From positions 167,282,559 through 167,346,558 of the forward strand of contig CAXKWD010000002.1 of NCBI GenBank assembly GCA_964059195.1: 64,000 nucleotides of DNA, in the 5' to 3' direction. How positions within the stretch are numbered: the first letter of the stretch is position 1; each line of letters opens with the position of its first letter. A model generated the notes under the pieces. The model was not told the origin of the DNA. It did not search any database and worked only from the letters and a program-made list of their open reading frames with translations. Position numbers and translations under genes: made by a program. This document shows positions 35,604 to 46,440 of this stretch, piece by piece. This stretch comes from Ectobius pallidus (Eukaryota; Arthropoda; Insecta; Blattodea; Ectobiidae).

Positions 35604-36184
35604 AGGGTGTCCACAGATATTTCAAAATAAATTTCCTTGACTTATCCCTGACTTTCCATGACCAAAAACTTACATTTCCCTGACCACAAGAATTAATGTT
35701 TTCAAGGTTCTTTGCAAACAAAACAAAAAATAAAAGAATCTTACTTCCATCCCAATAATAAAAATAAGAAATGATTGTATCAAGTACTGAAGAAAATTAT
35801 TTACACAGTCTGGTTTACAGGAGACTGGAGCTAAACACATACCCCTGAATGATTTCAAAGTTCTTTGTAAATGAAACGAAAAAGCAATCAAACCTCCTCC
35901 ATTCCCATAGTAAAAAAAGAAATGATTATCTCAAGTACTGAAAAGAAAATTGCTTATACAGTCTGGGTTACACCAGACTGGAGCAAAACTCATGCCCCTC
36001 CGATTTCGCTTACTGGAGCTAGTTACTTTCCCCGACTATTCCATATTTTTTTTTATAAATTTCACTGGATTTTTTGTTTCTTCTTCTTCTTTCTTTCTTT
36101 TTTTACTTTACAAAATTCCCTGACCAATTTTAATTTCCTTGACTTTCACTGACTTTTCCTGATTTTCCAGAATGTGGGCACCCT
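35604..36184. mobile_element. Non-autonomous DNA transposon (MITE-like)
   Basis: Left end AGGGTGTCCACA and right end TGTGGGCACCCT are inverted; TTTCCCTGAC-like phrases recur near both ends. Inside are two tandem copies of a ~150-bp unit (about 35695-35845 and 35850-36000) sharing TCAAGTACTGAA.A.AAAATT and ACAGTCTGG.TTACA. No coding capacity. Ends of this CAGGGTGNCCAC type are common in arthropod non-autonomous elements. Confidence 0.6.
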
Positions 36185-36201
36185 GAGTAAGTTATTTTAA
36201 A

Positions 36202-36202
<1 letters not shown>

Positions 36203-36269
<67 letters not shown>
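36203..36269. repeat. (AAT)n microsatellite, tail of the minus-strand LINE
   Basis: About 22 AAT units; (ATT)n on the minus strand at the LINE 3' end. Confidence 0.92.
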
Positions 36270-36414
36270 TTATTTGCTGTCAATTGACTTGATACAAGTT
36301 TCTGACATTGTAAAGCTTACAGACTAAGAGCTAATTACTACAACCTAGATCTAAGGATAAAAGAGTGTGAATGATCAAAATATAATAATGTATTTGTGCT
36401 AATCAGGTACGGTA

Positions 36415-37070
36415 TTACAATTCGTCTAAAGAATATAAACATTTTTCTATTAAGTATTTCTTCAGAAGTGTTTTGAAATTTTTCTTGTCAGCATTCTTAA
36501 TTTCTACAGGTAGCTTGTTGTATAGTATAGTTCCAATTACACTTACGTCCTTAAATATAATTTGCTTTTTGCATGTATATCTATGATAATCTAAGCTACT
36601 TCTTGTGCTATAATTATGAATTTCACTATTTTTTGTTAGATTTCTGTTTCGTATACACAGTACTGCTCTATAAACATACAATGAGTACACTGTTAGCATG
36701 TTTTGTTCCTTGAACGCAGTTCTACAAGATTCCTTACATTTTAAATCACTAATAATTCTAACACATTTCTTCTGTAATACCATTAGCTTATTCATATGCA
36801 CCTTTGCAGCACATCCCCAAACCTCAATCCCATAAAGGAGATGTGGGTAGATCACCCCATAGTAGATTGTTTTCAATTCTTCCTTTGCTAATGAATTCTT
36901 AAAAAATCTCGAAATGTAAATGGACTTGCTAATTTTGGCAGACGTCTCATCTATATGCTGTGCCCATGTTAGTCTATCTACCCATATCCCAAGAACTTGT
37001 GCGTGTCTACCTTCTCACAATTTTTATTTTCAATCACAAGTCTATCTTCATGATTTTCTTCATTTGAGTA
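36415..37070 (-). pseudogene. C-terminal part of the LINE RT
   Basis: After the mariner, sequence near 36990-36900 resembles the FLG-x-x-V-D-x-x-L-x-W-x-x-H-I region. The 153-codon frame 36415-36876 continues with TIYYGVIYPHLLYGIEVWG, LQKKCVRII and LYNKLP. The same blocks occur at 9180-9540 in the other LINE. It ends at the TAG/TAA near 36413. Confidence 0.78.
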
Positions 37071-37076
37071 GTTGTA

Positions 37077-37984
37077 CGAGGGTGTATCAATAAATAACCA
37101 GACTGATTTTATTGTACTTAAATAAACCGCCCTGGAACGAAATGGTTGCTAGTCGAGGAAAGGTGAATCCTTCGTCTAGCAGTGCTGTGAATCCCAGTCA
37201 TGCAGAACGATTCACTTAGGAGTTACACCCGGATATCGCAGGTGGTGTTTACTGTACCCAACATGGAACTGAAATTCCAGCAATGCGCATCGATGTTCAA
37301 CTCCTTATCACTTTGAAAATGGCGACCACGTGGCTCCTTTTTCACTTTAGGGAAGAGGTGAAAATCGCAAGGTGCGAGATTCGGAGAATGCAGTGGATAG
37401 GGCATGATCTCAACGTTCAATTCTTCGACATCTTGAGTTGCACGCGCTCGATGAGCCGGCGCATTGTCTTGGTGCAAGATCCATCCTGTCCTGGCAAGAT
37501 CTGGTTCCTAAAGACAAATTCATTATAACTGCAACCTTCGCAATTGTTATGCGACGATCTTCTTGCACAGTTGCGTCAATTGTGTTGATGTTAACTTTTG
37601 TTTTTGCTGTTATGGGTCTTCCAGGGCGCGGAGAATCTTGAAGGTCTTCATAACCCTCTTTGAAACGTTTGTGCTACTCAAAGACTTGTGTTCTGCCTAA
37701 AGCATGGTCTTTATATGCTTGCTTCACCATTTCTAAGGTTTCTATAGGAGTATTGTCTAGAATAACACAAAACTTTATCGATGCAATTTCAGTTCCATGT
37801 TGGGTACAGTAAACACCACCTGCGATATCCGGGTGTAACTCCTAACTGAATCGTTCTGCATGACTGGGATTCACAGCACTGCTAGATGAAGGATTCACCT
37901 TTCCACGGCTAGCAGCCGTTTTGTTGCAGGGCGGTTTATTTAAGTACAATAAAATCAGTCCGGTTATTTATTGATACACCCTCG
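37077..37984 (-). mobile_element. Mariner, 908 bp, with ~205-bp inverted repeats; TSD TA
   Basis: Ends CGAGGGTGTATCAATAAATA are inverted copies, and similarity continues for about 205 bp (37077-37283 versus 37775-37984). TA flanks each side (37075-37076, 37985-37986). Full mariners are about 1.3 kb, so the middle is deleted. Transposase pieces lie on the minus strand. Confidence 0.92.
37223..37477 (-). pseudogene. Mariner transposase C-terminal fragment
   Basis: The frame reads MHQDNAPAHRARAT, then MPYPLHSPNLAPCDFHLFPK, the second and third catalytic regions of mariner transposases (HQDNAPAH and the Asp in CDFHLFP). Last residues run into the terminal repeat. An N-terminal fragment is visible near 37790 with the middle missing, so it is inactive. 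Confidence 0.9.
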
Positions 37985-38099
37985 TACTACATTAATTTCG
38001 TTTTACCCATATTACACATAAGATTATTAGACCTAAAATATTCTAATATTTTATTGGTACCTAGGATCATTGTTTCCCTTAGGGTTAGCTTATTTTCCC

Positions 38100-38835
38100 C
38101 CAGAAATTTACTGTAGTGTCATCCGCATATTATGTTATATATGAATTCTCTGGCTGATTAATATCATTTGCATATATCAGAAACAACAATAGACCCAGTA
38201 CTGACCCCTGGGGTACCCCATATCTAACAATTCCATGTAATGACCTAACTTTTAACAATGTGTTATTCTCTTTATTGTAAATTTCAGTTATCTGTATTCT
38301 TCCCACAAGATAAGCTTTACAGATTTCTTGAGCTAATCCCCTTATCCCATAATCGTCTAGTTCGCCAAGTAGTAGTTCGTGCTTGACACTGTCAAAAGCC
38401 TTTGAGAGGTCAAAAAATAATGTACCCACTTTTTTATTCTGTTCAACTAAGCTAACAACCTGATGAATGAAATCACTAACTGCAGTTTTGGTTGAAAAAC
38501 CCTTCCTAAATCCATGTTGAAATGTGTTAAGCACATTCTCTTAATTGAGAAAATCTAACAATATGACTAGTGGTACTCTTTCATATATCTTCCCAATCTC
38601 TGATGTTAAGGTTACTGGCCTATAATTATTTATATCAAGTTTATCACCTTTCTTGTATATAGATCTTACAATACTAATCTTTAGGCTATCTGGAAATATA
38701 CCCTTCTGTATTGAAGAATTTATAAGATGTTCTAATGGTTTAGCAATCTCATTCTTACAGTATTTAAGTAGTTTTGGATTAATTTCATCCCATCCTGAGG
38801 TTACTTTGCATGGCAGTAGATTTATTTTTTTATAA
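38100..38835 (-). pseudogene. RT fingers and palm of the LINE
   Basis: Shifted frames upstream give GWDEINPKLLKYC and NNYRPVTLTS. The 134-codon frame 38130-38534 contains QHGFRKGFSTKTAV, FFDLSKAFDSV (motif A) and YGVPQGSVLGLLLFLIY (motif B). One stop (TAA, 38130-38132) precedes YADDTTV. Motif B has Leu where Pro is usual in the GPLLF box. It lacks an intact frame, so it is inactive. Confidence 0.82.
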
Positions 38836-38919
38836 TTTCATCTATGTCGGTGGGTTTTATGTATATTGTTGATTTTACAGTTTTGCTATTTACTTCCCTC
38901 CTATTTCCCTTTATACTAG

Positions 38920-38930
38920 AGACTATAATA

Positions 38931-38984
<54 letters not shown>

Positions 38985-39005
38985 TAATAAGACTATAATA
39001 ATACA
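38920..39005. repeat. (AAT)n microsatellite with duplicated flanks
   Basis: An (AAT)n run lies between two copies of GACTATAATAATA (38921 and 38991), each next to a CTAGAGA. It marks the 5' side of the LINE. Confidence 0.85.
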
Positions 39006-39421
39006 CTAGAGACATCCAATTTGGGTGGCTGGGAACAATTTGTACGGTAATTAATATAGGTACCATATTTTGGACATGCCTAAATATTCACCACGCCATA
39101 AAAATTGGAAAATGAATGTGAGAATGAATGATAATTTTACTGGGTTGGAGACTATAGTTCTGTGATAACATCTTGAACAAAGAACACTTTCACTATACAG
39201 AAATTAAACAAACAAAAATTCAAAACTGTTAGATGTTATAAAAAGGTAATTTTGTTTTGTAGGTTTGAAAACACAATAATTCCAAATTTACGTCTGTGAG
39301 AATTCCACTACCAGTCATTGGCTTATTAGAACCATAAATAATTTTCAAAATAAAAATCCTGTTAACTATAAAAAATATAAAAAATCTGAATTTAAAAACA
39401 CCATCACAAAAATACAACATA

Positions 39422-39650
39422 TTGTCTTATAATTTTACAATATTGAGATGTTACCATGAAAACCACCATGTGGCAATTCCTTCATCAAACTATTGGTATC
39501 AAGCATTCCTTCACAAGAAAAAAAATCAAGGAATCTGGTCTGAAGTCTTAAGAAGATCTACTTGCATATTAATTGAATTAGACAAAGATACAATCTTTCC
39601 AATGCGGAAGGCAGGTGTTCAACACAGGATTCTTCTAACATGCAGGACAT
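39422..39650 (+). repeat. Dispersed repeat, copy 2 (copy 1 at 11134)
   Basis: Shares ordered blocks with 11134-11350, e.g. TTGTCTTATAATTT, ATCTACTTG.ATATTAAT and TTTCCAATG. Unclassified, no coding frame conserved between copies. Confidence 0.7.
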
Positions 39651-41411
39651 CCAATCAACTAGCTGCGACCTAAAGTTAGTGGAAAATTCATTCAATGGGT
39701 TATCAGGAATATTCTACAGTATTGGTATGTATTGCAAGGAAGTTACTTGTTAGGTGTCATTATTTTCTCTAGAGTAGTGTAGTGGTAGGTTTATATGATT
39801 GTTCCATTCCCCAAGCTCGCTTTTCCATTGCAAAATTCCATTTTCTGTAGGCCTAACGTGATTATTGAATTACATTATTTTGTAAGATTTCGACTCACGA
39901 ACATTACCACAGGTGTAATGTCATGCGTAGATTATGTTTTCATTCTTATTTATTGCATATTTAGCCTAAGAGCCTGGTTTGAGCCTCTTTTATACACGAA
40001 AGCGTGTGAAATTTAAGCCACGCCCACTTTAGTCATTTCTCTTAAATACAACATATTACTTAACCTTTCAAGTATATATTATTATATTTATGCTTTTAGG
40101 CATTAATGCTTCGATTTAAGTCATAAATGGAATAATATTATAATATTAATTTAATTAGTCAGATATATTATTATATAAGTATTCTTGCATTCTCTTGAAA
40201 CAACCAAGATTTCTTTCTCTTTGCGAGATATCTCGATAGTTGTCTACACGCTTCACAAGCATACCACTGTGTAGCAAGAAATTATTATATTTCGCTTTAC
40301 CAAACATTCTTTAAAATACTAATTCTTATAATCTACTACCTTAATTATAGTTGCTTTATGTTTTAGATCTATCCTATAATTATTCATTATGCTTTAGTAT
40401 AGCACATGAAGCCTAACTAATTTAAACTTATAAGATTTCAAACATGGGACTTTATAGGTCGTTGTGTTGTCAGCACAACAGCTCTTGGCGGTCTCAAAAT
40501 CTAACTGATACTACTCAGCAAGCGTCTTTGAAACGGTCGGACGTGGTCGTCCACCGCTCTTAAAATTTCTGGTGAAACACCCAGAAATACAACTCACGAC
40601 TTCAGGAGAAATTCTCCAAACCTCACGACTTTCGGAGAAGTTCCCAACCTACAACTATTCACGACGTGTTGCATTATTCAGAGGAATTATTGTGCATAGC
40701 AAAGGCGCTGCACCATCATATCAACTCACAACTATCCTACGAAGCCTTCATCTCCGAACGCTAATTTGTGTTAGCGTGGGTTCCTTGCTACAGTCAACCA
40801 CTACAGCTAAGTAGCCTACTGTATTTGTTGCAGTAAATTGCTGACTGCAATTCACTATATATCTTATTCGAATCACATCAGGTATTGAACAGACGCCTAT
40901 GCATCTGAATGTGATTCTAGTGAAATAAACTCACAAATCTTATGCTTCAAACTTCGTAAACATATATTTCAAACATCTACTTCAAGAACACTATCATATT
41001 ACAAGAACTATCAATTCAGTTCTTTGAACTATCATAATTATTCTTACTTCACGAACATTATTGTATAATTAAATAAAATAACTTCAAGACAACATCTTCA
41101 AGAACATTATCATATAATTAATAAATTTAACCTCAAGACCAACTTTAAGAATCTCAAGACCGCAAGATCTCTACTCAACTTATATAAAACTGTGTATTTT
41201 ATTATCAATTTTAGCCTTCAGCTAACTAGTGTTTGTCTTTAGTGAAATAAATTTTGCATCTCTTCATCAGCAGATTTCTTGTCAAATTTCAATGTAAGAG
41301 GGAAGGGAAGGGCAGGTTCCCATTAATACAGTCCACTCTCCTAACGTCCTATAATCCCTCCTTTTACAAGATATTTCCTAAAGTATATATATATATCAAA
41401 GTGTTCCCTAT
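39651..41411. other. No gene seen
   Basis: AT-rich. 40,440-40,800 is less AT-rich and has an open frame (40572-40814) without recognisable motifs. 41,180-41,260 has TATATAA and AATAAA signals that would suit an LTR end, but I found no partner repeat. Confidence 0.45.
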
Positions 41412-41692
41412 TACAGGCCATGGAGGCCCAGAGGGTTTCAGGAGATTGAGGCTCCCAGACTTATAGACAATCAGCACTTGAAAGTGGTAAGGTTGTCAGC
41501 CTTATGCACCGGTCGCCTTTACTCCCAGGATTGCTCCTGGTAGTCATTTCTGTTAGAGGCTGAGTCGACCCTAGGGCCATAGTGCCACCAGAAGGATTAG
41601 GGCAATTGAAAAACTCCAATGACCACAACGGGGATCGAACCCGCAACCTTCCGGTTTGTTGCGCAGCACCTCAACCACTACGCAGCATACCC
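41412..41692 (-). mobile_element. tRNA-derived SINE inserted in a (TA)n tract
   Basis: On the minus strand the head carries an A-box-like TGCGTAGTGG (about 41677-41686) and a perfect B box GGTTCGATCCC (41631-41641), spaced as in a tRNA gene. A ~210-bp body follows toward 41412. (TA)n runs lie at both ends (41379-41396 and 41696-41711), probably the split target. The tRNA fold is degenerate, so this is not a tRNA gene. Confidence 0.85.
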
Positions 41693-41734
41693 CAGATATA
41701 TATATATATATAGATACAATGCTTAAAAAGGGTG

Positions 41735-42350
41735 GGTATCCTAACTTTTGATAGGAACATTGCTAGACTTACCCGCATATTTAGAATGAAAAAGGAATCA
41801 CACACAATATGCATGAGGTTAAATGAATTTAAGAACTTTGAGGTGGAATCAGATTGAACACATCAATATTCTACCCATAAGCTGTAGTTTACTCTATGAT
41901 ATGCTCACAGGATATTAAATTTAAAATTTTCGAGAATTGGGGGCTGACAGTTTTGTGACTAACCTCAGAACTACTGTGGGGTATTACTAATCATCTGACA
42001 TAGCCTATATATAAGAGTGACAGTAATTTTCACAAGGGCACATATAATTTAAAGCATGAATAATAACTGCAGAATAGCCAATCACAGCATGACATGTGCA
42101 GCAACATGTTACGGTGCCTAGTGCTCACTTGTTTTCCCAATAGCAGTGCTAATGTCAGGCCCCACTTCTTGGAAATCATGACATGTATAATGAAGATAAC
42201 TCTGAAAACAGGTGCTTTAATGCAAACGATGAGTATAATCAATCTCATTATTTTGTTTGGCACAAATTTCTCTTGATTTCAAAATTGTGGGAATTAATAC
42301 TTTTTTCTATTAGAAACTGAAAAAATTCTTTATAGAATATGCATACCCCT
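41735..42350. repeat. Unclassified ~0.7-kb transposon-like repeat, copy 1
   Basis: Shares long ordered blocks with 47831-48579: CATATTTAGAATG, TCTACCCATAAGCTG, TATGATATGCTCACAG, GCTTGTTTTCCCAAT, ATGCATACCCCTG. Ends GGGTAT... and ...ATACCC are weakly inverted. It encodes nothing. Confidence 0.75.
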
Positions 42351-44215
42351 GCATAACCTCAGAAAAGAAAGCATTAATAGGCCTATATATAACATTTCTA
42401 GTAAATATTCCCTTCTGACATGCAGATCCTTATTTGAATTATGGGATACCATTAGAGAAATGTCCGAGTTGAGCTTTGATTCATTGAATTATGTTGCATA
42501 AAACATATTATTTAAAATTTAAAAAGTAATAGGGAAAGGTAGGCAGCAATCAGCATCCATGAAACCAAATCAAGTAGGGGGAAAAAACTTCTTTATACCA
42601 TTACAAGCAAACTGTAAAGATGTGGAGCAAGAGGTCCTGGTATCTACTCCAGGTCACACAATTTTTCTTTTTGACGGACTGGATGTAAGAAAGAAGGGGC
42701 TCCACTTTCTGAGAAATAAAGCTTTTGGTTATAAATGGTTGGAAATATTCAGTGCACACTTTTGTGTAAATTTTGTGTAACTCCAAGCAATGAAACTTAG
42801 ATACAAGTAAAATGTAGCTGGAGATTTGATGAGTTCTGTGCAATAAGAAACCAGTCCCGGGATCCAAGGTTCTGAAATCTGAATCCCATCTTGTTATAAG
42901 TGGGTTTATTAACTATTCCTATTTCTTGTGAAAGAACATATTATAATAAAAGTACCAACTCGTACAATGATTTATATCTTCAAATAACCAGTAAATTTGT
43001 TTTTTATTAATATTTTAGTCACTTCTTTCAACATATTTTTTGCAATTGAGCAATAAATTTAATGTTATGTTAAATTATTAAACAGCCATTCATAAAATTG
43101 AGATAGAAACCAATAGACGGCAGAGCAACATATTCTTAAAAATTGACGTAATAACAGTATTAACTTATATCGTCCTTTATATATTATAGCCTTTAATATG
43201 ACTTGCCACTGTCCATGTTTTAAATTACTTTACTTTGGATTTTCATAAATTTGAAAAGTGACATTTCTGCTATACAACAGTCAACTATGCTGAACTTCAT
43301 ATCACACAGGCCAATAGTGTTTACCCATTTGTGGTCATGCAATAATGTCTGAAACACGGTGAATATAGAAAGTTATATTGTTCCCAGCAGCTATGAAAAA
43401 TCAAGCAAACAGAATATGTCAGTAGCAAAACACAAGAGATCAAATTAAGAAAGTTCAAACTTATAAAACTCACACGATGAGCACATCATATACTCATATC
43501 TAGTGAAAAAGACTATTTTTTCACTGAATTTTTATAACATTATTGATTACAACTTCAAACTTCATATCTATTTAGTCTTACCACTAAAAGAAAGTCTGAC
43601 AGAACTTATGAGGGGAAAAATACAACCATGATTACACTATGAGAAAACCAAATATGTAAATATCTCTGATTTTCCTCTTTCTGCAAGACAGCCTAATATT
43701 GAAAAATTGGTAACAAGGGAATTGAAAATTTGACATTTTCTGTTTTAGTACTTTTTAATTTTTTTATATTTTTTATATATTAACAAAGGAACAAAGACGC
43801 TCTCATGTATGCAGGGGAGTTCTATGATTTTCTGAGCTGTTGTTATATGCATGTAGGGAAAGCCACCAATTAAATATTATAAGTTTTTGTTATATTAGAT
43901 CTCAGTTCCTGAATAAGATCGCAGTTAGGACGGGACTGTAATGAACTCCATAGGATTAGGGGTGTTGCGATCCCATTCGAAAGAAAAAATAAAATGCATA
44001 AAAAAATGAAAAAACACAAACAATGCCTGGATTCATAAGGAAACAAATGAATAAGAATATAGCATAGCTCGTAGCCTGTTTAGAAAATATATATATTTAG
44101 AGAATAAAAACACTTTAGAAATTTAAAAAGCACTGAACACTATAAAAGAACATAAAAAATACATATATAAAAGAAAAAAGGGAAAACTGACATCACTGAG
44201 GTAAAACACTGTTGT
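42351..44215. other. No gene seen
   Basis: AT-rich DNA. A 73-codon frame at 42559-42780 has no recognisable motif. No repeats or TE fragments recognised. Confidence 0.5.
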
Positions 44216-44359
44216 AAAGAAATTAATTAAATCACTGTTTTGAAATATGTGCACTCTTTAAAATCTTGAGGCACTGTTCTCTTGAGTGTTTGTTTTGACG
44301 TTGTTACAGTGACTGTTGTGCAGTGATATATAACAAGTACATTGCCACTGCTCTTCAAG

Positions 44360-45010
44360 TTGACGGATCGAACAATGTGAATGTAATGTAAGATGTCTTC
44401 GTACTGCTTACGAAGTGAGAATGTTGTCGTACTGCTGACGAACAATGTGATTGTAATGTAAGATGTCTTCGTACTGCTGACGAAATTATAATGTTGTCGT
44501 ACTGCTGACGAACAATGTGAATGTAATGTAAGATGTCTTCGTACTGCTTACGAATTAATAATCTTGTCGTCCTGCTGACGAACAAGGTAAAATGTGATGT
44601 CGTACTGCTGACGAACAATGTGAATGTAATATAAGATGTCTTCGTACTGCTTACGAAGTAATAATCTTGTCGTCCTGCTGACGAACAAGGTAAAATGTGA
44701 TGTCGTACTGCTGACGAACAATGTGAATGTAATATAAGATGTCTTCGTACTGCTTACGAAGTAATAATCTTGTCGTCCTGCTGACGAACAAGGTAAAATG
44801 TGATGTCGTACTGCTGACGAACAATGTGAATGTAATATAAGATGTCTTCGTACTGCTTACGAAGTAATAATCTTGTCGTCCTGCTGACGAACAAGGTAAA
44901 ATGTGATGTCGTACTGCTGACGAACAATGTGAATGTATTATAAGATGTCTTCGTACTGCTTACGAATTAAGAATGTTGTCGTACTGCTGACGAACAAGGT
45001 AAAATGTGAG
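44360..45010. repeat. 103-bp tandem array of short palindromes
   Basis: From 44591 the same 103-bp unit recurs at 44694, 44797 and 44900; earlier units are more diverged. Each unit has three hairpin cores with the constant loop CTGCT: TTCGTA-CTGCT-TACGAA, TCGTC-CTGCT-GACGA and a mismatched TCGTA-CTGCT-GACGA. Spacers differ (AACAATGTGAATG..., AACAAGGTAAAATGTGA). Minus-strand frames over it repeat FVSSTT-like peptides, a by-product. Confidence 0.92.
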
Positions 45011-45059
45011 TTTACTTTGAATTGAGTGGACACTGCACAGTGTGTTGAAGAACCACGTG

Positions 45060-45256
45060 GTTATGACACAAGATGGCGGCTGGATCCGCCAGCTAGCTGG
45101 CGGGACCTGACCGTTTGACTTGATGGATCTGAGCCGACTGGGGAGACTGGAGGCGGGACTTAGCTTATATAGTAATCGATAAGTGGGCATGGCTTCAACT
45201 TCTGATTGGTGGGTGACCACGCCTCCTGGCCAATCAGAGTTAGTTATGACGTCACA
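45060..45256 (-). promoter_or_regulatory. Candidate promoter (CRE, two CCAAT boxes, TATA)
   Basis: On the minus strand, in order: TGACGTCA (45247-45254, a perfect CRE), ATTGGCC (inverted CCAAT, 45228-45234), GGAGGCGTGG (GC/KLF type), ACCAATCAGA (45201-45210) and TATATAAG (45164-45171), with CAGTC- and TCAG-type initiator candidates about 30 bp downstream. AAGATGGCGGC (YY1-like) is at about 45071. The block is far more GC-rich than its surroundings. Transcription would run into the palindrome array. It could be a host promoter or the U3 of an LTR. Confidence 0.5.
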
Positions 45257-46440
45257 TCAAGAATTGCCATAGGCAATGCGAATAAATAATTCCCTGAAGA
45301 GAACAAAGCAAATGGTTTCTGTTGTTCAAGCAAAACACCTTGTGATCTGAACACACCATGGGAATGAATGGATTTGCTGCGTAGATTAATTTGAGACATA
45401 AATTTCTAACTTCTAAAAAGAAGTTGACAGAATATTTGAGAGTTAATTCGTTGGCTTGCTTAAACGCGCGTTTTGATATAATTAATGAATGCGTGAATGG
45501 AAATGTTTGCATTTATGTACTGAGAGACTTACAGTAGGGACCTATATAATGGCATACTCAAAATGTAGAATAATTCAGCATAAGTAGCTTAACTGAATTA
45601 ATTATAAACACGTGGCAGGGGCAGTGATATTTAAGAGAGGTTGGTACACTGCTTGACTAGTCAAAGAACACACGCAGAAAAATAGCTGCTTTGGCAAATG
45701 TACCAAGTCAATCTCCATGCCAAAGAAGTTAAGAATAGATGGCTGCTCTGTCATATGCAAAGCCACGCAATTCATTGATATATGTGAAATAATATTCTTA
45801 AAAATGCTTTAAACAAAACGTGATATATATGAATCAGGAAATACTGTCCTTGTATTTCAAGAGCAAATACAAGCATAGAAACTCAAGTGGTTAAAAGGTA
45901 TAGGTTAAACTTCTTAACCTCACTTTGTAGATGCCACGCCTACCATTCGCGGAATTAATTAGAGATATGATTTAGGCCTTGTAATTTATTAGTAAAGCCT
46001 ATTTGCTCGCGTGACGTAACAGTTCCTTCAAGGTGCAATTCATAGATGCAATGTGAAATTTCTATCAGTGGGAGCTCCAATCTGTAACTTAGCTCTTCTG
46101 GAATAGCCAGAATGTGCATTTTCTAAGCCAGAATGGTTCATGAAATGTCATCGATGACAGTTGGGATTTAATTACTCTTCCCTTAAAAATAAATCTTCAA
46201 AAGAAAATAATAATAATTACAGCTACCCTGTCCAAGGTTACCAGAAGATACAGCCTACGAAGACCAGTCTGTTAAAGACAATTTTATGAATACATTATCT
46301 TACAGTTTTAATACAAAATAAATTGCATATACGCAAAAAAAATTTAGAAGGTAGAGAAAAATCACATTAATTGAAAATTAGAAAGATAATCAGAAAAAAG
46401 AATAAAAAACCAAACCTCTTGGATAGAGACAGCCATAACC
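45257..46440. other. No gene seen
   Basis: No coding frame with recognisable motifs, no paired repeat. A short 86-codon minus frame (45252-45512) is unsupported. Confidence 0.45.

Larger units (their letters stand above)
36203..38935 (-). mobile_element. Minus-strand Jockey/CR1-like LINE split by a mariner
   Basis: On the minus strand: RT fingers (38835-38540), palm with YADD (38534-38100), the mariner (37984-37077), thumb/C-terminal domain (37070-36415), 3' UTR, and an (ATT)n tail (36269-36203). Reading frames on the two sides of the mariner fit one RT. It carries several stops and shifts. The family differs in sequence from the LINE at 4923-9950 but shares its tail type. Confidence 0.8.

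Noticed and set aside
41620..41692. tRNA gene (A and B boxes)
   Set aside because: The cloverleaf is degenerate and fused to a ~210-bp body, as in a SINE.
44360..45010. CRISPR-like look (short palindromic repeats with spacers)
   Set aside because: The spacers are themselves repeated with the 103-bp period, and the context is a eukaryotic genome full of transposons. It is a tandem satellite.
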